NCBI RefSeq assembly: GCF_030270605.1
Contig: NZ_BSYJ01000003.1
Coordinates: forward strand, 186,001-250,000
Length of the DNA: 64,000 nucleotides
Origin: Biformimicrobium ophioploci
GTDB taxonomy: Bacteria > Pseudomonadota > Gammaproteobacteria > Pseudomonadales > Cellvibrionaceae
Direction of reading: 5' to 3'
The notes beneath the pieces are model-generated. The model ran no database searches and had not been told where the DNA came from. It saw only the letters and a list, made by a program, of their open reading frames with translations. Shown here piece by piece: positions 38,796 through 47,807 of the stretch. Within the stretch, counting starts at the first letter, position 1. The number at the start of each line of letters is the position of its first letter. The translations under genes and the position numbers were made by a program.

Positions 38796-39026
38796 GTGGA
38801 GCCCAGCCAGCACACCATCAACGAACTGTTTTCCCAATTGGGTCTCGGCTCGGAAGATGGCGATATCGATGCCTTTATTGACGCCCACCAGCTCAAGAGC
38901 AGCGATTCGCTACTGCGTGCCGAGTTCTGGAGCGATTCCCAGCGCAGTTTCCTGCAGGAGGCACTGGAGTCGGATTCCGACTGGTGCGAGGTAGTTGACC
39001 AGCTGGACGCGCGTCTGCGCCAATAA
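38796..39026 (+). CDS. DUF2789 family protein
   Basis: A 76-residue acidic protein of the DUF2789 family, of unknown function. Landmarks are HTINELFSQLGLG, FIDAHQ and EFWSDSQRSFLQEALESDSDW. The start is GTG with CGGAGGTGACC about five bases upstream, a strong ribosome site. It stands between the metallo-hydrolase and lpxL on the same strand. Confidence 0.85.
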   Translation: MEPSQHTINELFSQLGLGSEDGDIDAFIDAHQLKSSDSLLRAEFWSDSQRSFLQEALESDSDWCEVVDQLDARLRQ

Positions 39027-39117
39027 TTGTTGCAGGGTGACGTGGCGCCGCAGTTCAGTCCGGGACCGCTGGCGGCTATAATGCGGCGCTTTCTTATAGC
39101 GCGAAACCCTGCCTTTC

Positions 39118-40101
39118 ATGGATAGACCCCATTTCACCCCCGCACTCCTGCATCCCCGATACTGGTTTACCTGGCTGGCCATCGGCCTCTGGGTGCTGGT
39201 TGCCCACCTGCCTTATGGCTGGCAGCTGAGCCTGGGGCGCCAGCTCGGGCGCTTCATGCAAAAGTTTGCCAAGCGCCGCCGGGTGATCGCCGAACGCAAC
39301 CTGGCGCTGTGTTTCCCGGAAAAGTCGGATGAGGAGCGGGCACAGCTGCTACACGCGAATTTCGATTCCATGGGTATCGCGCTGATGGAAACCGGCATGG
39401 CCTGGTTCCGCAGCACGGCGTGGATCCAGAAACTCTTTACCCTGGAAGGCGCCGAGCACCTGGAGGGCAGGGAGCAGGGGGTGGTGTTGCTGGCGATGCA
39501 CTTCACCACCCTGGAAATCGGCGCCGGCTACCTGAACTCCCGCTTTGCCATCGACGGCATGTACCGCGCCCACAAGAATCCGGTGTATGACTACGTGCAG
39601 CGCAAGGGCCGGGAGAAGCACAGCCGCTCCACCCGTGTATACCCGCGCGAGGATGTGCGCGGCATGATGCGCGCCCTCAAGGGCGGGCGCACGGTCTGGT
39701 ACGCGCCGGACCAGGATTACGGGATCAAGCAGGGTGTATTCGCGCCGCTGTTTGGCATACAGGCGGCCACGGTTACCGGTACCTCGCGCTTTGCCCGCGC
39801 CGGCAAGGCTGCGGTGGTGCCCTACTGTGTCGAGCGCCTGCCGCAGGGGCGCGGGTACTGCCTGCGGGTGTACCCGCAGCTGGAAGATATTCCGTCCGGG
39901 GATGAGTACCTTGATGCCTGCAGCGTAAACCGATTCGTTGAGGCGCGCCTGCGTGAGCTGCCGGAGCAGTACATGTGGGTGCACCGGCGCTTCAAGACCC
40001 GCCCGGAGGGGGAGGCCGATGTTTACGGTTTGCCCAAACGCAAGCGCAAGCGCCGCCGCTCCAGGGAGCGTGAAAAGGCGGTGGTATCGTCCAAAAAGTA
40101 A
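39118..40101 (+). CDS. lpxL: Lipid A biosynthesis lauroyl-type acyltransferase
   Basis: A 327-residue LpxL/HtrB family enzyme that adds a secondary acyl chain to Kdo2-lipid IVA at the inner membrane. One N-terminal membrane helix (WFTWLAIGLWVLVAHLPY) is followed by the HX4E catalytic motif in AMHFTTLEIG (near 128) and by VWYAPDQDYG (near 200). The conserved MWVHRRFKTRPEGE is at the C-terminus. A strongly basic tail (KRKRKRRRSREREK) ends the protein. The acyl-chain specificity is inferred from similarity to LpxL. Confidence 0.93.
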   Translation: MDRPHFTPALLHPRYWFTWLAIGLWVLVAHLPYGWQLSLGRQLGRFMQKFAKRRRVIAERNLALCFPEKSDEERAQLLHANFDSMGIALMETGMAWFRSTAWIQKLFTLEGAEHLEGREQGVVLLAMHFTTLEIGAGYLNSRFAIDGMYRAHKNPVYDYVQRKGREKHSRSTRVYPREDVRGMMRALKGGRTVWYAPDQDYGIKQGVFAPLFGIQAATVTGTSRFARAGKAAVVPYCVERLPQGRGYCLRVYPQLEDIPSGDEYLDACSVNRFVEARLRELPEQYMWVHRRFKTRPEGEADVYGLPKRKRKRRRSREREKAVVSSKK

Positions 40102-40194
40102 CCAGCTTGTGCGCAATGATGCCTGTCAGTAACATTGCGCCTTTATAGCCGCCCGGGGCAGAAGCCCGGGCCTGATTTCCGGGAGAAATTCGCG

Positions 40195-41070
40195 ATGTTT
40201 TCAGGGAGTATGGTGGCCCTGGTCACACCAATGCATGCAGACGGTTCAATCGACTGGGAAAGCCTGCATAAATTGGTTGAATGGCACATAGAGCAGGGAA
40301 CCCACGCGCTTGTTGCGGTGGGAACCACCGGTGAATCCGCGACTCTCAATGTGAACGAGCACCTGGAGGTGATTCGCCACGTGGTCGACCAGGCCGCAGG
40401 GCGTATTCCGGTGATTGCCGGTACTGGCGGCAACGCTACCCAGGAGGCGATCGAGCTGACTGAGGCGGCGGCGAAATGCGGTGCCGACGGTTGCCTGCTG
40501 GTAACCCCGTATTACAACAAGCCGACCCAGGAAGGCCTGTACCAGCACTACCTCGCCGTGGCGAAAGCGGTGGATATTCCCCAGATCCTGTACAACGTGC
40601 CCGGCCGTACCGCCGTGGACATGTTGCCGGAGACCGTGCTGCGACTGGCTGGGGTGCCCAATATTGTCGGTATCAAGGAAGCCACCGGTGACCTTGAGCG
40701 GGCACGCAGCCTGATTGAGGCGGCGCCGGCCGACTTTGTGGTGATTTCCGGGGATGACGCTACCGCAGTCGAACTGATGCTGATGGGTGGCAAGGGTGAC
40801 ATCAGTGTCACCGCGAATGTGGCGCCGGCAGCGGTCTCGCAGATGTGCGAGGCGGCCATTGGCGGTGACGCCGAAACGGCCCGTGCTATCAATAAAAGAA
40901 TCGCGCAACTGCACCAAAACCTGTTTCTGGAGTCCAACCCGATACCGGTTAAATGGGCGTTGCAGGAAATGGGCAGGATGCCGGCCGGTATCCGCCTGCC
41001 ACTGACACCTTTGTCAGAGCAATTCCATGAGCCTGTACGAGAGGCAATGCGCCAGGCGGGCGTACTTTAA
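40195..41070 (+). CDS. dapA: 4-hydroxy-tetrahydrodipicolinate synthase
   Basis: A 291-residue (beta/alpha)8 aldolase that condenses pyruvate with aspartate semialdehyde in lysine and meso-diaminopimelate synthesis. Landmarks are [13 protein letters not shown] at the N-terminus, GTTGESATL (near 45), [10 protein letters not shown] with the catalytic Tyr (near 133), and [11 protein letters not shown] with the Schiff-base Lys (near 161). The start at 40195 matches the family; the frame extends to 40135 without support. It forms an operon with bamC and the MBL gene. Confidence 0.97.
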   Translation: MFSGSMVALVTPMHADGSIDWESLHKLVEWHIEQGTHALVAVGTTGESATLNVNEHLEVIRHVVDQAAGRIPVIAGTGGNATQEAIELTEAAAKCGADGCLLVTPYYNKPTQEGLYQHYLAVAKAVDIPQILYNVPGRTAVDMLPETVLRLAGVPNIVGIKEATGDLERARSLIEAAPADFVVISGDDATAVELMLMGGKGDISVTANVAPAAVSQMCEAAIGGDAETARAINKRIAQLHQNLFLESNPIPVKWALQEMGRMPAGIRLPLTPLSEQFHEPVREAMRQAGVL

Positions 41071-41115
41071 GGTCGGCAAGGTCTGCCGTCCCGGAACGAA
41101 AATTAGGTAAAAATA

Positions 41116-42279
41116 ATGAAGAGAATTCTGACGAGTGCTGCGCTGGCGGCCCTGGCTGTGTCGACAAGCGGTTGTGGAGCACTGTTTGGCGAAGAGGGCC
41201 TGTTCCGGGACAAGAGTAACGACTACCTGCGTGCCAGCACCCTGCCACCGCTGGCACTGCCGGCCGGGGTCGAAACCGCGGCCCAGGAAGAACTTTACGA
41301 GGTGCCTCTGGTAGCTGACCAGAGTCGTCAGGCAGAGGACTTCGAGGTGCCGCGCCCGCAGCCGCTGGCCGTCAATGTGATGATCGACCGGGTCAAGATC
41401 CAGAAGCTGGGCACCAGCCGCTGGGTTCTGGTAAACCAGCCGCCGGAAGAGGTGTGGCCGCAGGTGCGTTATTTCCTCAGCTCCGCAAAACTGCCGCTGG
41501 CCGCTGCTGATGCCAGTGCCGGCACGCTGGAAACCGGCTGGTTGCGCTTCAAGGACGATACCGCCAACAAGGACAAGTACCGCCTCCAGATTGAAGAGGG
41601 CGTTCAGCCGGATACCACTGAGATCCATGTGCTGCACCACAGTGTTTCCAATGACATGCCGGACAGTGTCCGCGTCGACTGGCCGCGCAAGTCCGACAAT
41701 CCCGAGCGTGAGGGCTGGATGATCGACGAACTGTCGTCCTCACTGGCGACTACGGATGCGGGCGGTGCAGCTTCTGCTTCCCTGGTGGCGCGCGCGATTG
41801 GCGGCAATACGGCCAACAAGGTGCGCCTGGCAGAACCGCGCGGACAGGAGCCATACCTGGCGATGGCGCTGCGCATGCGTCGCGCCTGGGCAACAGTTTC
41901 CCACTCCCTGAACAACGGTGCTTTCCGCACCCACCTGGATGATTCCGATATCCATATCTTCTACGTGAGCTACGACGAATCGCGCCTGTCAGAAGAAGAG
42001 GATGGCTGGTTCTCCGGTGTGTTCCGTCGCGACAACAAAGAGATCCCGGCGGATACCAACCTGACCCTGCCGGAACTGTTGGCGAACATCGACCCTGAAG
42101 CCATGCTGGCGGTGCCGGAGCAGGACGTGAAAACCCAGCGGGATATCCCGGGCTATATCGTGTTCATGTACCAGGGCACCAGCAATATCGAGGTGCGGGT
42201 GCGCGATACCCGCGGTATGCCGATTTCCCGGAACAAGGCAGCCAAGTTGCTGTCCGAGATTCGCCGTAACCTGATTTGA
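41116..42279 (+). CDS. bamC: Outer membrane protein assembly factor BamC
   Basis: A 387-residue lipoprotein of the BAM complex (formerly NlpB). The lipobox is VSTSGCG near residue 19. An unstructured N-terminal segment (DYLRASTLPPLALPAGVE) precedes two helix-grip domains (about 85-195 and 260-380). The DYLRA segment is conserved in BamC and contacts BamD in E. coli. It starts 45 bases after dapA, the same order as in E. coli and Pseudomonas. Confidence 0.93.
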   Translation: MKRILTSAALAALAVSTSGCGALFGEEGLFRDKSNDYLRASTLPPLALPAGVETAAQEELYEVPLVADQSRQAEDFEVPRPQPLAVNVMIDRVKIQKLGTSRWVLVNQPPEEVWPQVRYFLSSAKLPLAAADASAGTLETGWLRFKDDTANKDKYRLQIEEGVQPDTTEIHVLHHSVSNDMPDSVRVDWPRKSDNPEREGWMIDELSSSLATTDAGGAASASLVARAIGGNTANKVRLAEPRGQEPYLAMALRMRRAWATVSHSLNNGAFRTHLDDSDIHIFYVSYDESRLSEEEDGWFSGVFRRDNKEIPADTNLTLPELLANIDPEAMLAVPEQDVKTQRDIPGYIVFMYQGTSNIEVRVRDTRGMPISRNKAAKLLSEIRRNLI

Positions 42280-42286
42280 TCTGTCG

Positions 42287-43051
42287 ATGACGCTTCGCTT
42301 TGCCTCTATTGGCAGCGGCAGTCGCGGTAATGGCACGCTGGTCGAGTCCTCCGGCCAGCTGCTGCTGGCGCATTGTGGTTTTACCATCAAGGAAACCGAG
42401 CGGCGCATGGCGCGGCTCGGGGCGTCGCCTGAAGACCTGTCTGCGATTGTCGTCACCCACGAACACAGTGACCACCTTTCCGGTGTCGCGCCGCTTGCGC
42501 GCAAGTACGGTATTCCTGTTTACATGACGCCGGGTACTTTCCGTGCGCGTGATATCGGCAAGCTGCCGCAGCTGCACCTGATCGAGGGCCATGAACCGTT
42601 CAGTGTTGGTGATATCGAGGTCACGCCTGTGGCAGTGCCACACGATGCGCGCGAGGCAGCGCAGTATGTGTTCGCCTGTGCCGGCAAGTCAGTGGGACTG
42701 CTCACAGACCTGGGAACTGTCACGCCGCACGTCGAGGCGCATTTCGGCCGTTGCGATGCGCTGGTGCTGGAGGCCAACCACGACCCGCAGATGCTGGCGG
42801 CCGGGCCTTATCCACCGTCACTCAAGCGCCGGGTCGGCGGCGCCTACGGGCACCTGAGCAACCAGCAGGCAGCCGGATTCCTGCACCGGACTGGCAGCAG
42901 TCATCTGCAGCACCTGGTGGTTGCCCATATCAGTGAGAAAAATAACAGTATTGAAGTCGCGCAGAAGGCGCTGGCAGAGGTTGCGGAAGCAGCAGCCAAC
43001 TGCATTTATGCGTGCCAGGAGCAGGGCTTCGCCTGGCTCACGGTCGAGTAG
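42287..43051 (+). CDS. MBL fold metallo-hydrolase, YycJ/WalJ-like
   Basis: A 254-residue metallo-hydrolase. The N-terminal SIGSGSRGNGTLVE and the metal motif THEHSDH (near 57-63) are diagnostic of the YycJ-type branch. VPHDAREAAQYVFA and LEANHDPQML continue the fold. YycJ-like enzymes act on nucleic acids in some Gram-positive bacteria, but the role in gammaproteobacteria is undefined. It starts seven bases after bamC. In Pseudomonas the same order continues with purC; here a TSUP transporter follows. Confidence 0.9.
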   Translation: MTLRFASIGSGSRGNGTLVESSGQLLLAHCGFTIKETERRMARLGASPEDLSAIVVTHEHSDHLSGVAPLARKYGIPVYMTPGTFRARDIGKLPQLHLIEGHEPFSVGDIEVTPVAVPHDAREAAQYVFACAGKSVGLLTDLGTVTPHVEAHFGRCDALVLEANHDPQMLAAGPYPPSLKRRVGGAYGHLSNQQAAGFLHRTGSSHLQHLVVAHISEKNNSIEVAQKALAEVAEAAANCIYACQEQGFAWLTVE

Positions 43052-43099
43052 CCGCGTCATTCAATATTCGCCGATTGCGGTAACGGGAAGGGAAGGCCT

Positions 43100-43903
43100 G
43101 TGGAAATATTACTGATCTATCTCGGTGTCGGTATCGCCGCCGGCCTGATCGCGGGCCTTTTTGGTGTGGGCGGGGGCCTGATCGTTGTGCCGGCGCTGGT
43201 GCTGGCATTTAGCGCGCAGGGATTCGACAGTGCTGTCCTGACACATATGGCAGTGGGCACCTCCCTCGCGACCATTATCATCACCTCCCTCAGCTCCATT
43301 CGCGCGCATCACCTCAAGGGTGCGGTGGACTGGCCCCTGTTTCGGCGCATGGCGCCGGCGATTTTTGTAGGCTCCTGGCTCGGTGGCATCACCGCGGATT
43401 ATATTCCCGGCGCGAAGCTGCAGTTGCTGATCGGTGTGTTTGCCATAGCGATCGGTATTCGTATGTGGCTGTCGCGGCGCGCGGCCGCTGCCGATGGTGA
43501 AGAGCAGATTCCGGCTGCACCGGTAGTTCTGGGTGCGAGCGGCCTGATCGGATGGGCCTCGGCCATCTTTGGTATTGGCGGTGGCTCACTGACGGTGCCA
43601 CTGCTGAGCCGATTTCGTGTGCGCATGCAGCGCGCCGTTGCCACCTCGGCTGCCTGTGGTTTGCCCATCGCAATATCCGGCACATTGAGCTTTATGGTGC
43701 AGGGTTGGGACAACCCGGCACTGCCGGCCTGGAGCAGTGGCTATGTCTACTGGCCGGCATTTTTGGGGATAGTCATCACCAGCAGCGTGATGGCCAAGGT
43801 CGGGGCTAAGCTGGCCCACAGCCTGTCCCCGGAGGTATTGAAAAAGCTGTTTGGCCTGCTGCTGTTCCTGATTGGCCTGCGCTTTCTCCTCAGTAATATC
43901 TAG
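43100..43903 (+). CDS. TauE/SafE family membrane transporter
   Basis: A 267-residue TSUP-family membrane protein, typically linked to export or import of sulfite, sulfonates or related organic anions. About eight hydrophobic helices are visible. GIAAGLIAGLFGVGGGLIVVPAL near the start and GWASAIFGIGGGSLTVPLLSRF in the middle are the internally repeated signature. The substrate is not deducible. The start is GTG with a GGGAAGGGAAGG run upstream. It lies 48 bases after the YycJ-like gene. Confidence 0.9.
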   Translation: MEILLIYLGVGIAAGLIAGLFGVGGGLIVVPALVLAFSAQGFDSAVLTHMAVGTSLATIIITSLSSIRAHHLKGAVDWPLFRRMAPAIFVGSWLGGITADYIPGAKLQLLIGVFAIAIGIRMWLSRRAAAADGEEQIPAAPVVLGASGLIGWASAIFGIGGGSLTVPLLSRFRVRMQRAVATSAACGLPIAISGTLSFMVQGWDNPALPAWSSGYVYWPAFLGIVITSSVMAKVGAKLAHSLSPEVLKKLFGLLLFLIGLRFLLSNI

Positions 43904-43918
43904 AAACGCGTGATTTTT

Positions 43919-44734
43919 TCAGGCTGCCGCGGGCGCGGCCCCGGGTTGACGGGTAGCTGCCAACCAGCCTGCCATGCAGGCAATCATCCCCAGTACGGTC
44001 CCGAAGGCAAAGACAGCAATGGCGGACACATTGCTTAATGCCATCATCATGTCTTTCCAGGCATCGGTACGCCCCAGAGTCCAAAAAAGGATATAGGAGA
44101 AAAGCGTGATCGCACCGGCGAGTAGCCATGGCCAGCCATCCTTCCTGTTGCGCAGGTACAGGAAAATTGTAATCCCTACCGCCAGGGCCATGCTCAGTAG
44201 TACGTTGTACTCGAAGCGATACAGCGTTTCGAGCCCTGTGACCAGCAGACCCGGCACATAGTTGCCAAGCAGGCGGGCAAAAATCGGCGAGATCATGGCG
44301 ATGACGGTGCTGAGCATTAGTGCCGAGTGAAGCTTCACATTCCGGCGGAACTTAAGCGCCAGATAGACCAGCAGCGCGGTAGCGAAAACATAAAGAATAT
44401 CGGCGGTCAGCAACGGCATGCCGACTTGTGCATAAAACGGGCTCCCGGCGGCGAACCTGACTGCGCCCAGGTGGGATACCAGGGCAAAGGATCCGATCAG
44501 CAAAGGAACAAGCACGAATAGTGTTAGGCCTAACTGCTTGTGAGCATTAAAGTTTTTTCGGGTAGCCAGCCAGTTTTGTGCCGCAAGCAGGAGGATCCAG
44601 GCTGTTCCGGTGATGCCGTGCCAATGGTGGACGTAGTTCGCGGTGCCCAGCCGGCCAAAGTAAGATGGCCAGAATGCAATGACCGTGACGGGTATTAGCG
44701 CCAGTAACCAATAATGTGCGGTTTTGTAAGGCAT
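43919..44734 (-). CDS. Multi-pass membrane protein with conserved histidines, function unknown
   Basis: A 271-residue protein with about seven or eight hydrophobic helices. Histidines sit in YVHHWHGIT (near 37), FNAHKQLGL (near 65) and VKLHSALML (near 133). The same positions are conserved in the paralogue at 60716-61537, which also shares MPY at the start, FW-SYF, the QxW element and Y.P.L.VTG. Histidine pairs in membrane helices can ligate heme b or metal, but nothing here proves that. No family name is offered with confidence. It is convergent with the TSUP gene. Confidence 0.72.
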   Translation of the reverse strand: MPYKTAHYWLLALIPVTVIAFWPSYFGRLGTANYVHHWHGITGTAWILLLAAQNWLATRKNFNAHKQLGLTLFVLVPLLIGSFALVSHLGAVRFAAGSPFYAQVGMPLLTADILYVFATALLVYLALKFRRNVKLHSALMLSTVIAMISPIFARLLGNYVPGLLVTGLETLYRFEYNVLLSMALAVGITIFLYLRNRKDGWPWLLAGAITLFSYILFWTLGRTDAWKDMMMALSNVSAIAVFAFGTVLGMIACMAGWLAATRQPGAAPAAA

Positions 44735-44816
44735 TGAGGTGTCTCCCTCATTTTATTGTACCGTTCAAATATTCGGCAGCGCCTTACTGGTTGTCAATTA
44801 CACAGCACTACGCAAA

Positions 44817-45263
44817 TCAGCGCTTCTGCGCGAGCATCCGGTCGAGCTGGTTGGCGAATGCCTGTTTGTCCTGGGGGCTGTAGGGTGGCGCACCGCCGGA
44901 CTGGACGCCACTTGAGCGCATGGTTTCCATAAAGTCGCGCATGTTGAGGCGTGCGCCGATGTTGTTTTTGGTCAGGCGCTCGCCGCGGGTATTGATGACC
45001 TGTGCTCCTTTCTCGATCACCTCTGCGGCCAGGGGGATATCGCCGCTGATCACCAGGTCGCCTTCCTGTGCCCGCCTGACAATTTCGTTGTCGGCAATGT
45101 CGTAGCCTTTCTCGACCTGCAGGAATTTAAGGAACGGCGACGGGGGAATGGACAACGTGTGGTTGGCCACAAAGGTCACCAGGGTTTCCGTGCGGCGCGC
45201 CGCTTTAAAAAGAACTTCTTTTACCGGTACCGGGCAGGCATCGGCATCGACCCAGATCTGCAT
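44817..45263 (-). CDS. yaiI: YaiI/YqxD family (DUF188) protein
   Basis: A 148-residue protein of the UPF0178/DUF188 family, whose role is not established. Landmarks are [22 protein letters not shown] at the start, [41 protein letters not shown] and a C-terminal [26 protein letters not shown] and DxxL/AA patterns resemble a PIN-like fold with clustered Asp residues. It is divergent from the GNAT gene. Confidence 0.9.
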   Translation of the reverse strand: MQIWVDADACPVPVKEVLFKAARRTETLVTFVANHTLSIPPSPFLKFLQVEKGYDIADNEIVRRAQEGDLVISGDIPLAAEVIEKGAQVINTRGERLTKNNIGARLNMRDFMETMRSSGVQSGGAPPYSPQDKQAFANQLDRMLAQKR

Positions 45264-45411
45264 TGCTTTAACTGTATTTCCGGTTGATCATCTCTGCTCG
45301 GGATGGTGCCACATAGGTCATGGGAAAACGACTACCACAGCAATCCTCTTTGATGCCTTGATGGGCCGTGCAGGTGCGTGGATGATTGTCCGTGTGTCAC
45401 AGGGAGCAGAG

Positions 45412-45882
45412 ATGGGAGCGCGCGTGAGAAATATGGAAGTATTTTTGCTGGATGGGGGCCGGGACCTGGACCCGGTCTGTACCGTGTTGCTGGAATTGCG
45501 CCCGCAATACACGCTGGAGTCCATAAGAGAAGCCGTGCTCGAACAGCTGGCAGAAGGATATCGGGTGGCGTACGTGAAGCATGCGGGGGAGGTCGTCGCA
45601 GCGGCCGGGTTTGTCATTTCGCGCAAACTCGCCTGGGGTAAGCATATCTACGTTGACGATCTGGTAACTGCGGAGCACTGCAGATCGGGTGGTGCGGGCA
45701 AGCTACTGATCAGCTGGCTGAAGCAGTTCGGGCGCGAAAACGATTGTGTCGAACTGCACCTCGACTCCGGTGTGCAGCGGTTTGCCGCGCACGGTTTTTA
45801 CCTGCGGGAAGGTTTCCATATCTCCAGCCACCATTTCACGCTGACCGACCTGCAAGGTGATTCCGGCAGCGCTGAAAAATAA
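45412..45882 (+). CDS. GNAT family acetyltransferase
   Basis: A ~156-residue protein with a GNAT fold. The acetyl-CoA-binding region is VDDLVTAEHCRSGGAGKLLISWLKQFGRENDCVELHLDSGVQRFAAHGFYLREGFHISSHHF, with RSGGAG corresponding to the Q/RxxGxG/A loop. The start is uncertain. ATG at 45412 has GGGAG seven bases upstream and gives a normal length; ATG at 45433 or 45361 is possible. The open frame upstream to 45148 overlaps yaiI on the other strand and is not conserved-looking. The substrate is unknown. Confidence 0.85.
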   Translation: MGARVRNMEVFLLDGGRDLDPVCTVLLELRPQYTLESIREAVLEQLAEGYRVAYVKHAGEVVAAAGFVISRKLAWGKHIYVDDLVTAEHCRSGGAGKLLISWLKQFGRENDCVELHLDSGVQRFAAHGFYLREGFHISSHHFTLTDLQGDSGSAEK

Positions 45883-46091
45883 CCACTCGGCTTGTGTGTG
45901 TAAATTTTATGCCGAGATGGTCCCTCTGATACCCTGACAGTCACCGGGATACGGGACTTGGCGGTTTCAATTGCAACGATTCGCCTGACAATCCCCCAGC
46001 TGTTACACTCGGGGGGTTTTGTTCTTGAAAGCCGGACGCCGGTTGAGCGCGGACGCAGCAATAAATTTTAATAACAAGTGGGATTCAGCTT

Positions 46092-47621
46092 ATGTCGTCG
46101 AATGCACACCAGAACACCGAGGGCTTCTTCGGTCACCCGAAAGGGCTATCCACCCTATTTTTCACTGAGATGTGGGAGCGCATGAGCTACTACGGTATGC
46201 GCGCCCTGTTGGTCATGTTTATGACCGCCAGTCTGCAGAGAGAAGGCCTCGCATTCACCGCAGCTGCAGCCGCGGCCATCTATGGCCTCTACACCGGTGC
46301 GGTGTACTTCCTCGGCCTGCCGGGTGGCTGGATTGCTGACCGCCTGCTCGGTGGCCAGCGCACCGTATGGTACGGCGGCATCATTATCATGTGCGGCCAT
46401 ATTGTTCTGGCCATTCCGAGTGAAAGCACTTTCTTTGTCGGCCTGATTCTCGTTGCGACTGGTACCGGCCTGCTCAAGCCCAATATCAGTGCTCTGGTCG
46501 GTCACCTATACCAGCCTGATGATGTGCGCCGGGACAGCGGCTACGCCTTGTACTACATGGGTATCAACATCGGTTCATTCATTGGCTACATGGTCGTAGG
46601 CACATTGGGTGAGAAAGTTGGTTGGCACTGGGGCTTCGGTGCAGCGGCCGTGGGTATGGCAATCGGCCTGATCCAGTATCGCAAGACTATCGGTAACTTG
46701 GGCGATGCCAGTCTTGAGCCGGAGCACCCGATGAGTGCTGCAGGTGCTAAAAAGGCATGGAGCGTGATTTGGGCCGTCGTTGCTACTGCGGTGGCGATCA
46801 CCGGCCTTACCATGGCGGGAGTAATCACTATTAACCCCGTAGCTATGGCCGAGTATGTAGCCTATGCGTTCACTGCAATTTTCCTTCTCTACTTCGGCTA
46901 TATCTATTTTGGTGGTGGCCTTAGCGAGGCTGAGAAAAAAAGCATGTGGGCTTTGTTCCTGGTCTGTGTGGCTTCGGCCTGCTTCTGGTCCGGTTTCGAG
47001 CAAGCAGGTTCATCTCTGACTCTATTCACCCAGGATTTCACCGACCGCATGATCGGTTCCTTCGAGGTACCGGTGAGCTGGTTCCAGAATATTAACCCGC
47101 TTACGATTATTATTCTGTCGCCCTTCTTTGCCGCGCTGTGGATCAACTTGGGTAAGCGCATGATCTCCCCGTCGTACACCCTCAAGTGTGCAGTCGGCCT
47201 GATGATCATGGCTACTGGCTTCATCGTTATGTTTTTCGCCGCCCAGCAGGCGGCAGCTGGCCTCAAGGTGGCACCTTACTGGCTGGTAGCCACATACTTC
47301 CTGCACACGGTGGGTGAGTTGTGCCTGAGCCCGGTAGCGCTGAGTGCAGTGAGCAAGCTGTCCCCGCGCCGTTTTGCCGGCCAGATGATGGGTGTGTTCG
47401 TACTGACTTACTCTATCGGTAACGTAATCGCCGGTCTGCTTGCAGGTAACTTTGACCCGGAGAATGTTTCTACATTGCCGAACCTGTACCTGCAGATCGC
47501 GATCTTCAGTATTGGTATCGGTGCGGTGATCGCCCTGATCAGCCTCAAGTCCAAGTCTTGGGAAGCCCGAAGTGAGGGAACCCAGGCTGGCGTGAAAGGC
47601 GCTTCAGGCTCCGCAGCCTGA
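46092..47621 (+). CDS. Peptide MFS transporter (POT/PTR family)
   Basis: A 509-residue proton-coupled di/tripeptide transporter of the inner membrane. The POT signature is near residues 20-35 (FTEMWERMSYYGMRALLVMFM). This includes the ExxER-type motif, here as EMWER, which is needed for proton coupling in the family. A PTR2-type region FxxFYxxINxGS appears as YALYYMGINIGSFIGYMVVG near 155. Twelve to fourteen hydrophobic helices are visible. It ends in a strong terminator and stands alone. Substrate range is inferred from family membership. Confidence 0.93.
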   Translation: MSSNAHQNTEGFFGHPKGLSTLFFTEMWERMSYYGMRALLVMFMTASLQREGLAFTAAAAAAIYGLYTGAVYFLGLPGGWIADRLLGGQRTVWYGGIIIMCGHIVLAIPSESTFFVGLILVATGTGLLKPNISALVGHLYQPDDVRRDSGYALYYMGINIGSFIGYMVVGTLGEKVGWHWGFGAAAVGMAIGLIQYRKTIGNLGDASLEPEHPMSAAGAKKAWSVIWAVVATAVAITGLTMAGVITINPVAMAEYVAYAFTAIFLLYFGYIYFGGGLSEAEKKSMWALFLVCVASACFWSGFEQAGSSLTLFTQDFTDRMIGSFEVPVSWFQNINPLTIIILSPFFAALWINLGKRMISPSYTLKCAVGLMIMATGFIVMFFAAQQAAAGLKVAPYWLVATYFLHTVGELCLSPVALSAVSKLSPRRFAGQMMGVFVLTYSIGNVIAGLLAGNFDPENVSTLPNLYLQIAIFSIGIGAVIALISLKSKSWEARSEGTQAGVKGASGSAA

Positions 47622-47646
47622 TCCCTCTGACACCCGGATGATCGAG

Positions 47647-47674
47647 AAGGCCGCTGGAGACAGCGGCCTTTTTT
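47647..47674 (+). terminator. Rho-independent terminator of the peptide transporter gene
   Basis: AAGGCCGCTG-GAGA-CAGCGGCCTT, a perfect 10-bp stem with a GNRA-like tetraloop, then TTTT. It ends where a spurious upstream frame of the next gene would begin. Confidence 0.92.
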
Positions 47675-47807
47675 GTGGGTGGCCGAATACCCGGGCATGT
47701 ACCGGGACGCTCGAGGAGGGGATTGCAATTGCCCGCTCAATAAATGTACAGTCTTGTGGTGTGCCTTTTTGTCGTTGTATGAGCTGTATGACAACCGGGA
47801 GAATAAT

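Noticed and set aside
40151-40173. CCCGGG repeats upstream of dapA as a terminator
   Set aside because: There is no T-run and the stem is short. It may be only a GC-rich leader feature.
45148-45411. Upstream extension of the GNAT frame
   Set aside because: It overlaps yaiI on the opposite strand and has no domain-like sequence. The start at 45412 has a good ribosome site.
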